A stretch of 48,195 bases of DNA from an uncultured Pseudanabaenaceae cyanobacterium (GTDB lineage: Bacteria > Cyanobacteriota > Cyanobacteriia > PCC-9006 > JAAUQQ01): the NCBI GenBank assembly GCA_938017515.1, contig CALIJJ010000036.1, forward strand, positions 1 through 48,195, written 5' to 3'. Within the stretch, counting starts at the first letter, position 1; every line of letters begins with the position of its first letter. Both the position numbers and the translations under genes were made by a program. The notes under the pieces were generated by a model. The model had not been told where the DNA came from. It saw only the letters and a list, made by a program, of their open reading frames with translations, and did not search any database. This document shows, in pieces, positions 16,701-24,891 of the stretch.

Positions 16701-19700
16701 TCTGCAATCAATCAGGACGGACGCAGCAATGGTTTGACCGCTCCCAATGGGCGATCGCAGCAGGCTGTCATCCGCCAGGCCATGGCTCAGGCCGGGGTCA
16801 ATGCTGATGCCATCGATTACGTCGAAGCCCACGGCACGGGCACATCCCTAGGCGACCCCATCGAACTCAACGCCCTACAAACGGTCTTTTCCACCGGCTC
16901 AAGCCGTGAAAATGTCCCTGTGCCCACCCGCTGGATTGGCTCCGTCAAGACCAATATCGGTCACCTCGAAGCCGCGGCAGGTATCGCGGGCTTGATCAAG
17001 TCTGTCTTGTCGTTACAACACCACACCATCCCTCCCCATTTACACCTCAATCAGCTCAATCCCCATATTCAACTGGACGAAACGCTCAAAATTCCGACGA
17101 GGGCGCAAACCTGGGAGCAGGGCGAACGCCCTCGTCTAGCGGGCATTAGCTCCTTTGGCTTTGGCGGGACCAATGCCCATGTGATTGTGGGTGAGGCACC
17201 TTCAGTACCCGAAGCAAGCGAGGGTGCAACGGAATCTTTACCCCATGGCGATCGCAGCCATCACCTCCTCACACTCTCTGCCAAAACAGAGACTGCACTA
17301 GCCACCATGGTGCAGCAGTATTGTGACTGGCTAACGCAACATCCCGACGCGACTCTCAGCGACGTTTGCTTCACCGCCAATGCAGGGCGCACCGGGTTTG
17401 AACAACGCCTGGCAGCCATTGCTCAGTCTCCGGCACAGCTCCACGAACAACTCCAGGGATTTTTACACCGCAAGCGTCAGCGAGATGTAATTCGTGGCAA
17501 AGCCCAGCGCAATCCCGGCATCGCTTTTCTGTTCACGGGACAGGGAGCACAGTCCGTGGGAATGGGCCAGCAGTTGTACACAGCTGAACCGATTTTCAAG
17601 GAAGCGCTTGACCACTGCGCGACGCTCCTCAAACCACTGCTCAAGCGTGACCTGATTGAGCTGCTCTACGGCAAATCCGCCACGGAACTCAACGAAACGA
17701 TTTACACGCAGCCCGCTCTGTTTGCCGTGGAATATGCCTTGGCTCAGCTCTGGCGGTCCTGGGGTGTACAGCCAACCGTTGTCATGGGTCACAGCGTCGG
17801 TGAGTATGTCGCGGCCTGCTTGGCTGGGGTGTTCAGCCTGGAAGATGGCCTCAAGCTGATCGCAACCCGGGCCAAACTGATGCAAAGCCTGCCCGAGAAC
17901 GGAAGCATGGTTGCGGTATTTGCTGCGGCATCGGCACTGCCAGACTTGGGCGAGAGTATTGCCATCGCCGCCTACAACGGACCCGAGCTGGTCGTTCTGT
18001 CGGGTGAGCATCAAGCGATTGAACAATTCCTCCCCCAGCTCAAAGCCAAGGGTATTCGCTATCGTAAGCTCAATGTCTCCCGGGCATTTCACTCGCCTTT
18101 GATGGAGCCAATTCTGGCGGAATTCAAGCAAGTCGCAGCAACGGTCACCTACCATCAGCCCCAGATTCCCCTGATTTCCAATCTGACAGGAACCTTGAGC
18201 ACTGATGCGATCGCAACCCCTGATTACTGGGTTCGCCACATCCGACAGCCCGTCCTGTTTGAAACCAGCATGCGTAGCCTGCAAGAACGCGGCGATCGCA
18301 TCTTCCTCGAAATTGGCCCCCAACCCACCCTCCTGTCCATGGGTCAGCAGTGCCTCGGCAAGCAGTCCCAGAAGGGCAAGGCAGCCACGCACACCTGGCT
18401 GCCCAGTCTCTATCCCGGCAAAGATGACCTGCATCAGCTCCTCCAAAGCCTTGGGGCATTGGCAGTGCAGGGCATTGCCGTTGACTGGCACGCCTTCTAC
18501 GACAACAGCTCTGCCCAGCGGATTGAGCTACCGACATATCCTTTCCAGCGTCAACGCTGTTGGCTAGAGGGACTGCAAAAGCCTTCCCTTCGTGGAGCCG
18601 GTTCCGCAGCGACCTCATTCGCAGCAGCGAACGCAGCCAATACCGTTGCATCCACATCTGAGCTGAATCGCATAGCCTCACCCCTATCTCACTATCAGAG
18701 GAGCTGGGAAGCCATCGAAATTGCCCCAGCCCCCATCGAACCAGAAAACTGGCTTGTTTTTGTGGACGAGCGGGGTGTCGGTGAGGCGGTGGCGGCGGCG
18801 CTAGAAGCTCAAGGCCATGGGGTCTATCGGGTACACCGAGGCGATCGCTACCAGGCCCTCGGGTCGAATCATTGGCAACTCCCCGCCCAGCACCCTGAAG
18901 CATTTGAGCAACTCTTGGTGGCCGTGACAGAGCAGGCTCCATCCCCACTTCAGGGTATTGCCTATGGTTGGGCGCTAGACACACCGAAGCTGTCTGTTGA
19001 ATCCACAACCGAAGCCTCTGTTTCCACGCTGATGGAAACCCAAGCTGAAACCTGCGGTTCCGTGCTCCATCTGCTCAAAGCCATCAAAACCCGAACCCCC
19101 ATCTGGCTCTTGACCCAGGGCACGCAGACAATCCAAGGCGAAACTATAACCGGCCTTGCCCAGAGCCCATTGTGGGGCCTAGGGAAAGTCATGGCGCTAG
19201 AACATCCTGAAACCTGGGGAGGTCTGGTTGATCTCAGCTCCGCAACAGACGCTGAACCCAGCTCAGCGGAAATCAGCACCCTCGTACAGCTCCTCCAGCG
19301 GCCATCTGGTTCCGACGATCAAATCGCCCTGCGCCAGAAAAAGGCCTATGCAGCAAAGCTGCAGGTCACAGCCAAGGCAAGCAGTGGGCAAAACGTTGCT
19401 GTTCGGGCCGACGCCAACTATCTGATTACCGGGGGGCTCGGTGCCCTAGGCCTGAACATTGCCCAGTGGCTCGCGGAGCAAGGTGCGACTCAGTTGGTTT
19501 TGGTCAGTCGGCGATCGCCCAATCCCGAGCAGCAACGCACCCTGGACACCCTCAGAAAACGTGGAGTAACCTGCGACGTCCGCTCCCTCGACATCACCCA
19601 TCGCCCAGCCATCGTCCAACTCTGTCGCGAACTTCGCCAGGGCTCCACTCCACTCAAAGGCATCATCCACGCCGCCGGAGCCCTAGCCGACGGTTTACTC

Positions 19701-22430
19701 CTGAGCCAAACCTGGGAGCAATGGGAAACAGTCCTCGCCCCCAAACTCCAAGGTTCCTGGAACTTACACCAAGCCACCCAAGCGGATTCGCTCGACTTCT
19801 TTGTGATGTGCTCCTCCGTGGCGTCAATGCTGGGCTCTCCCGGTCAGGGCAACTATGCCGCTGCCAATGCCTTTTTGGATGCGCTCGCCCAAGCCCGTCG
19901 CGCCCAAGGTCAAATCGCCCTCAGCATTAATTGGGGACCCTGGGCCGGTTCTGGCATGGCCGACCAGACCAAGCTCAACAAAGGCATTACGGCGATCGCC
20001 CCCGAACAGTACCTCGCTCAGTTGCCCCAGCTACTTTCTGAGTCTTCAGCTCAGGTTGGCCTATTTGATGCAGACTGGCCCTTTCTGCTGCAACAGTTTC
20101 CGCAGCTCAAAACCTCGGGATATTTCAGCGAGATCGCGGCAGACCTGGCCACCGAAACAGAGTCTCCCGTCCAGTCTGTGATTCGAGAGCAGTTACGTGA
20201 GGCCCAGTCAGAACAGCGCCCTGCTTTGGTGCAGGAATATCTCAGGGGGGCGATCGCCCATATCCTCCAGGCCGACCCCAGCAGCATCGCCCCCACCGCC
20301 AGTCTGCTCGACATCGGCATGGATTCGCTGATGATTATGGAAGCGGTCAATCAGCTCAAGCATGACTTGCAGCTGATGATCTATCCTCGCGAATTCTACG
20401 AACGTCCACGCATCGATGCCCTCGCCAAATATCTAGCGGTCGAGTTTGAACAAAATCAGGGCTTGGCAGTGGTCGATGGCAATGGAAGCCTTTCCAGCAC
20501 GAGCGGGTCAAACACGAGCGGGGCAAACACGAGCGGGTCAAACGGCATCAGCTCCAATGGCCAAGCCAACCACACCAATGGCTCGGGTCCACTGATCGTC
20601 TCAAGCTCCCCCGGCAAAACCTCCCCTGGCAAAACCTCCCCCGGCAAAACACCGGTCGTACCCCGCAGGGTTGAGAAAAAAGCAGGCCCCATGGCCTTTA
20701 TCCTTTCCAGTCCCCGATCAGGCTCAACCCTACTGCGCGTGATGTTGGCGGGAAATCCGGCCCTATTTTCGCCACCGGAACTGCACTTGCTGCCCTTTGA
20801 AGACCTGGGCGATCGCAAGCAGCAACTGGGTGTATCCCAACTGGGTGAAGGGCTTCAGCGTGCCCTGATGGACCTCAAGGGCATCGATGCAGAAGCCAGC
20901 CGTGCCCTGATCCAGGCGCTCGAAGCACGCAACGCTCCCATCGAAGAGGTGTACAGCCTCCTTCAAGAGCTCGCGGGCAATCGACGGCTGATTGACAAGT
21001 CCCCCAGCTACGCTAGCAATCCAGAGAACCTAGCCCGGGCAGAGCGCTGCATCGAAGGCGCAAAGTACATCCACCTGGTGCGCCATCCCTACGCCGTCCT
21101 GGAATCGTTCTGCCGTATGCGCATGGACAAACTAGTGGGCAATGGACAGCAGTCCCCCCTCGACTTAGCCGAGGACATCTGGCGGGCCAGCAATCAAAAC
21201 ACGATTGAGTTTACGAAGCAACTGAGTTCAGAACAGCACCACCTAGTTTGTTACGAAGATTTAGTGCGCGAGCCGGAACGGGTCTTGCGATCGATCTGTG
21301 CGTTTCTGGAGGTACCCTTCGCCGCCGCCATGCTCAATCCCTACGAGGGCGATCGCATGACCGACGGGGTGCATGCCCAGTCCATGTCCCTGGGTGACCC
21401 CAACTTTGGCTCCCGCAAAACGGTGGATTCATCCATGGCCGAGGCTTGGCGAAAGATCGAGCTGCCACGCTTACTGCGCCATGAGACCCAGGCGATCGCC
21501 CAGCAGTTGTCCTATCAACTTCCGAGGGAGGTAGATCAGATTGCTGTAGATCAGACAGAACGACAGCGAGAGTCCTTTGCTGCGACCATGACTGAGAAGT
21601 TTCTGTCCGTACGGGGAAGTACCATTTGCCTCTGCACCTGGGGACCGGAATCTGGCCCGCTGGTCCTGTGTCTTCACGGCATTTTAGAGCAAGGCGCATC
21701 CTGGCTCGAAGTGGCCACGGAACTGGCTTCGAAGGGCTACCGCATTGTGGCCCCAGACCTGCGTGGCCATGGGCGATCAGCCCACGGCGAAGGAAGCGGC
21801 TCTTACAGTGTCATTGATTTCCTCGCGGACCTAGATGGCATCGTTGAGCAAATTACCGATAAGCCCTTCACGCTGGTGGGGCATTCCCTAGGCTCCGTCG
21901 TCGGTGCGATGTTTGCTAGCGTTCGCCCCGAGTGGATTCGCAAACTGATCATGGTCGAAACGATTCTGCCCTCCGAGGTCAACGACGACGATACGGTTTC
22001 TCAGTTGATGGCACATCTCAATACCCTCTCTCGCCCCCCCGAGCACCCGGTCTTTGCAGATGTGGAAACGGCGGCTGAACGGCTGCGGGTTGCGACACCG
22101 GCCCTGTCCAGACCTCTGGCCATGATTCTCGCGAAAAGGATTACGGAACCCTGCGAGGGGGGGGTGCGTTGGCGCTGGGCACCACTGCTGCGGACAAGGG
22201 CAGGGATCGCATTTAGTGGTCTGACAAAATCTCGCTACTTGGGTCTACTGCGGCGGATTCGCAATCCGATTACGCTGATTTATGGCGATCGCAGTCAGTT
22301 CAATCGCCAAGCCGATCTACAGGCTCAACAGCAAGCCCTTGCCCACGCAACCCGCATTGTGGTGCCGGGGGGACATAACTTACCCATCGATGCCCCCTCT
22401 GCGATCGCCGATGCCATCGTTTCCCCCTAA
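13785..22430 (+). CDS. ols: Olefin synthase, type I PKS (FAAL-ACP-KS-AT-KR-ACP-ST-TE)
   Basis: This enzyme elongates a fatty acid with malonyl-CoA, reduces and sulfates the beta-carbon, then decarboxylates with loss of sulfate to give a terminal alkene. Domains in order: fatty acyl-AMP ligase, residues 1-580 (YTSGSTGTPKG); ACP1 with Ser664 (GLDSLR); KS with Cys881, His1016 and His1060; AT with Ser1337 (GHSVGEY) and His1436 (AFHS, malonyl type); KR with its NADPH motif near 1880 (TGGLGALG) and Tyr2024; ACP2 with Ser2181 (GMDSLM); a repeat-rich linker at 2238-2300; a PAPS sulfotransferase from 2308 (SSPRSGSTLL); and an alpha/beta-hydrolase thioesterase with Ser2701, Glu2725 and His2864. The Ser-Glu spacing of 24 equals that of the decarboxylating CurM thioesterase. 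At 2881 residues the length fits Synechococcus 7002 Ols. No domain looks broken. Confidence 0.97.
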   Translation: MSHTFPSFVALLRNHAQNLSDKTAFTFLQDGETVAGMLSYAELDQRARAIAAKLQAQGVAGDRALLLYPPGLDFVAAFFGCLYAGCVAVPAYPPRANRSFERLQSIITDAEAQFALTTGELKEKLAGKLIRADSTEIQCVATDDESMGGVAGIANWVEAWNVTAPASNQLAFLQYTSGSTGTPKGVMVSHGNLIHNSELINEGFRHHDNGLSWLPPYHDMGLIGGVLQPLYVGSSMILMPPVSFLQRPLRWLQAVSKHRVITTGGPNFAFELCAKQITAEQKAGLDLSHWEVAFTGAEPVRSHTLDQFAEAFAECGFRREAFYPCYGMAETTLMVTGGHRDEQPILTTIDGQGLQERRADVPEEDSSEGLELVSSGRPLAQQAMRIVDPDQLMVLPEGRVGEIWVSGPSVAQGYWKREELTQQAFHAQPVNASAEDSAKSFLRTGDLGFVKNGELFVTGRLKDLIIIRGRNHYPQDIEETVVQSHPDLQVAASAAFAVDIDGEEQLVIVQEVKRSAVRKVNGEAVTQAIRQAVIQHHGLQPHAVLLLRTNSIPKTSSGKIQRYACRNGFLEDSLRVVAQWKAGEPVAGTHAATQQNAAQASTTSPTSAIPASARPNSTTVNPKPANPKQREIAAWLANRLGEIMGLNPQAIDHQEPMASFGLDSLRVVRLSAELEDLLELKLSPTLAYDFPTIASLSAYLAQQLDPSLQADADAQEIAPQRSLAHEAIAIVGLGCRFPGADNPQEFWTLLLDGKDAIRPCDRWNNDGPEWGGFLNQVDQFDPQFFGLSPREAQRMDPQQRLLLEITWEALEQAGIPANQVAGTSTGVFVGLSSSDYSQLQSVQGVPVDAYSGTGNAHSVAANRLSYFLDLQGPSLAVDTACSSSLVAVHLACQSLNQGDCEMAIAGGVNLMLSPDLTQVFRQAGMMAEDGRCKTFDASADGYVRGEGGGVVLLKRLSVAQAAGDRILAVVQGSAINQDGRSNGLTAPNGRSQQAVIRQAMAQAGVNADAIDYVEAHGTGTSLGDPIELNALQTVFSTGSSRENVPVPTRWIGSVKTNIGHLEAAAGIAGLIKSVLSLQHHTIPPHLHLNQLNPHIQLDETLKIPTRAQTWEQGERPRLAGISSFGFGGTNAHVIVGEAPSVPEASEGATESLPHGDRSHHLLTLSAKTETALATMVQQYCDWLTQHPDATLSDVCFTANAGRTGFEQRLAAIAQSPAQLHEQLQGFLHRKRQRDVIRGKAQRNPGIAFLFTGQGAQSVGMGQQLYTAEPIFKEALDHCATLLKPLLKRDLIELLYGKSATELNETIYTQPALFAVEYALAQLWRSWGVQPTVVMGHSVGEYVAACLAGVFSLEDGLKLIATRAKLMQSLPENGSMVAVFAAASALPDLGESIAIAAYNGPELVVLSGEHQAIEQFLPQLKAKGIRYRKLNVSRAFHSPLMEPILAEFKQVAATVTYHQPQIPLISNLTGTLSTDAIATPDYWVRHIRQPVLFETSMRSLQERGDRIFLEIGPQPTLLSMGQQCLGKQSQKGKAATHTWLPSLYPGKDDLHQLLQSLGALAVQGIAVDWHAFYDNSSAQRIELPTYPFQRQRCWLEGLQKPSLRGAGSAATSFAAANAANTVASTSELNRIASPLSHYQRSWEAIEIAPAPIEPENWLVFVDERGVGEAVAAALEAQGHGVYRVHRGDRYQALGSNHWQLPAQHPEAFEQLLVAVTEQAPSPLQGIAYGWALDTPKLSVESTTEASVSTLMETQAETCGSVLHLLKAIKTRTPIWLLTQGTQTIQGETITGLAQSPLWGLGKVMALEHPETWGGLVDLSSATDAEPSSAEISTLVQLLQRPSGSDDQIALRQKKAYAAKLQVTAKASSGQNVAVRADANYLITGGLGALGLNIAQWLAEQGATQLVLVSRRSPNPEQQRTLDTLRKRGVTCDVRSLDITHRPAIVQLCRELRQGSTPLKGIIHAAGALADGLLLSQTWEQWETVLAPKLQGSWNLHQATQADSLDFFVMCSSVASMLGSPGQGNYAAANAFLDALAQARRAQGQIALSINWGPWAGSGMADQTKLNKGITAIAPEQYLAQLPQLLSESSAQVGLFDADWPFLLQQFPQLKTSGYFSEIAADLATETESPVQSVIREQLREAQSEQRPALVQEYLRGAIAHILQADPSSIAPTASLLDIGMDSLMIMEAVNQLKHDLQLMIYPREFYERPRIDALAKYLAVEFEQNQGLAVVDGNGSLSSTSGSNTSGANTSGSNGISSNGQANHTNGSGPLIVSSSPGKTSPGKTSPGKTPVVPRRVEKKAGPMAFILSSPRSGSTLLRVMLAGNPALFSPPELHLLPFEDLGDRKQQLGVSQLGEGLQRALMDLKGIDAEASRALIQALEARNAPIEEVYSLLQELAGNRRLIDKSPSYASNPENLARAERCIEGAKYIHLVRHPYAVLESFCRMRMDKLVGNGQQSPLDLAEDIWRASNQNTIEFTKQLSSEQHHLVCYEDLVREPERVLRSICAFLEVPFAAAMLNPYEGDRMTDGVHAQSMSLGDPNFGSRKTVDSSMAEAWRKIELPRLLRHETQAIAQQLSYQLPREVDQIAVDQTERQRESFAATMTEKFLSVRGSTICLCTWGPESGPLVLCLHGILEQGASWLEVATELASKGYRIVAPDLRGHGRSAHGEGSGSYSVIDFLADLDGIVEQITDKPFTLVGHSLGSVVGAMFASVRPEWIRKLIMVETILPSEVNDDDTVSQLMAHLNTLSRPPEHPVFADVETAAERLRVATPALSRPLAMILAKRITEPCEGGVRWRWAPLLRTRAGIAFSGLTKSRYLGLLRRIRNPITLIYGDRSQFNRQADLQAQQQALAHATRIVVPGGHNLPIDAPSAIADAIVSP
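20499..20543 (+). repeat. Three 15-bp tandem repeats inside ols
   Basis: ACGAGCGGGTCAAAC is repeated three times (the middle copy has one change). In frame it encodes three Thr-Ser-Gly-(Ser/Ala)-Asn units in the flexible ACP2-ST linker. Confidence 0.95.
20606..20650 (+). repeat. Second set of three 15-bp tandem repeats inside ols
   Basis: CTCCCCCGGCAAAAC is repeated three times (one C/T change). In frame it encodes repeated Ser-Pro-Gly-Lys-Thr units just before the sulfotransferase domain. Confidence 0.95.
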
Positions 22431-22887
22431 TCACTTCCGCCCCTCATCAGCGTCCTTATCGTCACTCGGCAGCACTGAGTTATTTGCCTCGATCCCCAGG
22501 GCTAAGGCTGGTGAGGCATCCAACAGATGAGTTACATCCAGAACTAGGTGGCAATCATTGAGGGCAATCGCCCATTCAGTGAATTCAAAGCGTGAATTCA
22601 AACGTAACAATATTTTTGGCTCTGCCCCTGCGACACTGTGGGCCTATCGCCAATCCATTCATGACAACAGAATGGTGCTTTGCCATCATCAAAACATTCA
22701 TTAAGTCACCACCATTCTCGAGTCTAGGGAGATAGAAAGAACAGGGGAAGTTTGATTGACTGCTGTGCTGCATTGGCAATGGTCCAGCAGATGATTCTCA
22801 GCTTCCGGATACCGCCAAGCTTAATTTCTTATCCATTCGTCTGACTTTTTTACAGGCGCTTAGCCCCGGAGATTCCCGGACACCTTC
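22431..22887. other. Intergenic region after ols
   Basis: There is no confident gene and no recognisable aar remnant. On the minus strand a frame ending at 22431 (adjacent to the ols stop) reads a plausible peptide containing FEFTEWAIALNDCHLVLDV, but it lacks a good start. It may be a fragment or chance. Confidence 0.45.
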
Positions 22888-23670
22888 ATGGACTTATGGA
22901 TGCTTTATGCAGGCCTAACAGGAGCACTCATGCTCGGGACTGTTTTGCTTGCTTTGATTTCCTTTGTAGACCGCAACAACACCGAAGAAAAACGTCTGTC
23001 CAACTGGCTATGTCATGCCCCAGGATTAGATGGCGTTGTTGCCTACTTCACGCTCATCCCCAACCTCGTTGGGCTCGTTCTGGCCGGTGGCCTAGGATTT
23101 TTGATTGCGATCGCGGCCCAAGCCACCGCCCTACTACTCTGGGTCACCCTGCATGAACTGACCCACTACCGCCTCTGGAAAGGCCCCAAAATTTCGCGAA
23201 CCCTCAGCCGCCTCGTCGGCAACTGGCAAAATCATCTGGCCCTTTGGACCACCCTCCCCGCCTTTTCTGCCTTCTGGCTCGTTCGCCTCTATGAATTGTT
23301 GCTCTACCCGGTTCTCACCTGGACCATCCAATTTCCAAAGTATGACAACAAGGACTGGGTCAACATCTCACGGCATAAATTTGAGGGACTCGTGGGCTAT
23401 GACCTCGTGTGGTGTCTCTACTGCGACTGGATGACGGGCGTTTGGTCCCTTGGGACCGAAATGCTGCGCAATGTCGAATCCTTCTGGTGTCCCATTCGGT
23501 TTTATCCCGAGAAGAAGTGCGAAAACTGCAAAATTGATTTTCCTGACATCGAAGGGGGATGGGTCCCAGCGACTGCCAGCCTCAAAGACGTAACCGAAAC
23601 CTTGGAAGAGAAGTACTCCGGCTCGGAAGACAATGCTTGGTATGGTCATGGCTCTCGCCAGCCCAAATGA
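22888..23670 (+). CDS. Unnamed integral membrane protein with HExxH-like and Cys motifs
   Basis: I do not recognise a named family. The 260-residue protein has an N-terminal hydrophobic helix (about 4-26), a long hydrophobic block (about 50-95) and another near 115-150, then a soluble C-terminal half. LHELTHYRLW at about residue 89 contains HExxH, the zinc-ligand pattern of many metallopeptidases, at the end of a membrane segment, though it may be coincidental. The C-terminal half has two cysteine groups, WCLYCDW and CPIRF...CENC, that could bind metal or a cluster. It lies between ols and a 335-residue protein on the same strand and upstream of accA, which suggests a role tied to the hydrocarbon or lipid product (inference only). 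Confidence 0.8.
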   Translation: MDLWMLYAGLTGALMLGTVLLALISFVDRNNTEEKRLSNWLCHAPGLDGVVAYFTLIPNLVGLVLAGGLGFLIAIAAQATALLLWVTLHELTHYRLWKGPKISRTLSRLVGNWQNHLALWTTLPAFSAFWLVRLYELLLYPVLTWTIQFPKYDNKDWVNISRHKFEGLVGYDLVWCLYCDWMTGVWSLGTEMLRNVESFWCPIRFYPEKKCENCKIDFPDIEGGWVPATASLKDVTETLEEKYSGSEDNAWYGHGSRQPK

Positions 23671-23686
23671 TGGGCCCCATCGCGAA

Positions 23687-23714
23687 CCCAATGAATCAGA
23701 CCCAATGAATCAGA
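23687..23714 (+). repeat. Exact 14-bp tandem duplication
   Basis: CCCAATGAATCAGA occurs twice head to tail between the membrane protein gene and the 335-residue protein gene. Confidence 0.9.
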
Positions 23715-23751
23715 CCGGATGAGAAGATAGAGGCTGAATCCAACCACTGCT

Positions 23752-24759
23752 GTGAACTACTTGCCACTGCTTTGGGAAATCCCCTTAGCCACCGCTTCTC
23801 TCCTGTCCTACCGCGTGATGCGGGTTATTTTTAGTCGGCTCTATCGCTTTACCCTCAGCCGCAAGTCCGAAGGCGAGCTGCAATGGCGTGTTCTATCGGC
23901 GGACACCATTGAGAACGTCAAATTTGCTCTGCCGGTGCTGATGACGACGGGGCCACGTTGGAATACCCATGCCGTGATCGGAACGCTGGGGCCCTTTCAA
24001 GTGGAGAGTTCGCTGGAATTGGACATGGCCACGATTCAGCGTTCGGCCCAGTCGTGGGTCGTCGTCGTCTATGCATTTCCCAGCTACGAAACGATTCAGA
24101 GCCTAGATTCCCACGCCTTCCGTCAGGCCATGGCCGAGGATGATCCCTGGATTCAGCTGGCTGTGGCCCCTGGGCGCTATACCCTAGGCGTGCGCTACTA
24201 CGATCGCGCCCCAGAGATTGCCTATCCTCGGGTCAGGCTGGATGGCGATCGCAATCCCCGCCAGCTCAACGGCACCCCAGCGGACCCCAACACCAACGCG
24301 TTCTATCACCAACTCAAGGACTATCCCCGCAAAGGCTTCTATCTAGCCCTGCATTACTACACCTATGTCCTGCTGAAATATCGTCGTTATCTACCAGAAG
24401 CATGGGTGCGGCAAGAATACTTGCCGGTTGGAGCCCCAGACACCCAATTTTTCTATGGCGGACTCAACCGAGGTCAAGTCATGGAGATCAGACTCGATCC
24501 CCAGTTGCTTCAACAGTTCGACTTCTATCTCAGCCTCTACGACTGGTCCAGTTTCCCCATGGCCTGGCAGCGCATCGAACAACCCAGCACCCAACAGCCT
24601 GTGCCCCAGAATGGCTCCTATGCCTTTCGCGTTCGCCCCAGGGCCGCTACGCTATCGGGGGTTTGGCCTCAGTTCAGCGAAAAATCATCATTGGATAAAT
24701 CCACCGTAAAAGTTCGATTCGACACACCAACCCCGAACGCCGCTCCGACAAGCGAGTGA
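23752..24759 (+). CDS. Unnamed cyanobacterial protein, 335 residues (possibly DUF6208)
   Basis: Function unknown. A GTG start at 23752 is followed by a hydrophobic N-terminal segment (LLWEIPLATASLLSY, then VMRVIF) that may anchor it to a membrane. The rest is soluble and rich in aromatic residues, with segments such as PRWNTHAVIGTLGPFQVE, VAPGRYTLGVRYYDR, GFYLALHYYTYVLLKYRRYL and LDPQLLQQFDFYLSLYDW. No catalytic signature is visible. It sits where aar would normally stand, immediately before accA, and is about as long as Aar, but it has no Rossmann dinucleotide motif and is not an acyl-ACP reductase. I have a weak recollection that it may belong to DUF6208, which is unverified. Confidence 0.8.
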   Translation: MNYLPLLWEIPLATASLLSYRVMRVIFSRLYRFTLSRKSEGELQWRVLSADTIENVKFALPVLMTTGPRWNTHAVIGTLGPFQVESSLELDMATIQRSAQSWVVVVYAFPSYETIQSLDSHAFRQAMAEDDPWIQLAVAPGRYTLGVRYYDRAPEIAYPRVRLDGDRNPRQLNGTPADPNTNAFYHQLKDYPRKGFYLALHYYTYVLLKYRRYLPEAWVRQEYLPVGAPDTQFFYGGLNRGQVMEIRLDPQLLQQFDFYLSLYDWSSFPMAWQRIEQPSTQQPVPQNGSYAFRVRPRAATLSGVWPQFSEKSSLDKSTVKVRFDTPTPNAAPTSE

Positions 24760-24806
24760 TAGGATCGGCAGTGGCTCAATTGAGAATGGGCCACAATGGC
24801 AGCGTT

Positions 24807-24864
24807 ACGCCCGGATTAGACGCCCGGGTCGCCTCCCCAAAAACGTCCAGAAAACGCCCGGATT
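24807..24864 (+). promoter_or_regulatory. Three ACGCCCGG repeats upstream of accA
   Basis: ACGCCCGGATT occurs at 24807-24817 and 24854-24864, and ACGCCCGGG at 24820-24828. They cluster within 60 bp of each other and just ahead of the accA start. They look like binding sites for a regulator, but no known site is recognised. Confidence 0.4.
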
Positions 24865-24891
24865 GCTGAGAGATAGGAGACCTTTGCTTGC

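Noticed and set aside
17463..18491. 342-residue minus-strand frame inside ols
   Set aside because: It is antisense to the AT domain, whose codons are fully conserved. Long antisense frames are expected in GC-rich genes.
23752..24759. The 335-residue protein as the missing acyl-ACP reductase (Aar)
   Set aside because: Length and position fit Aar, but there is no GxGxxG-type dinucleotide motif and none of the Aar sequence blocks I know. It starts with a hydrophobic anchor instead.
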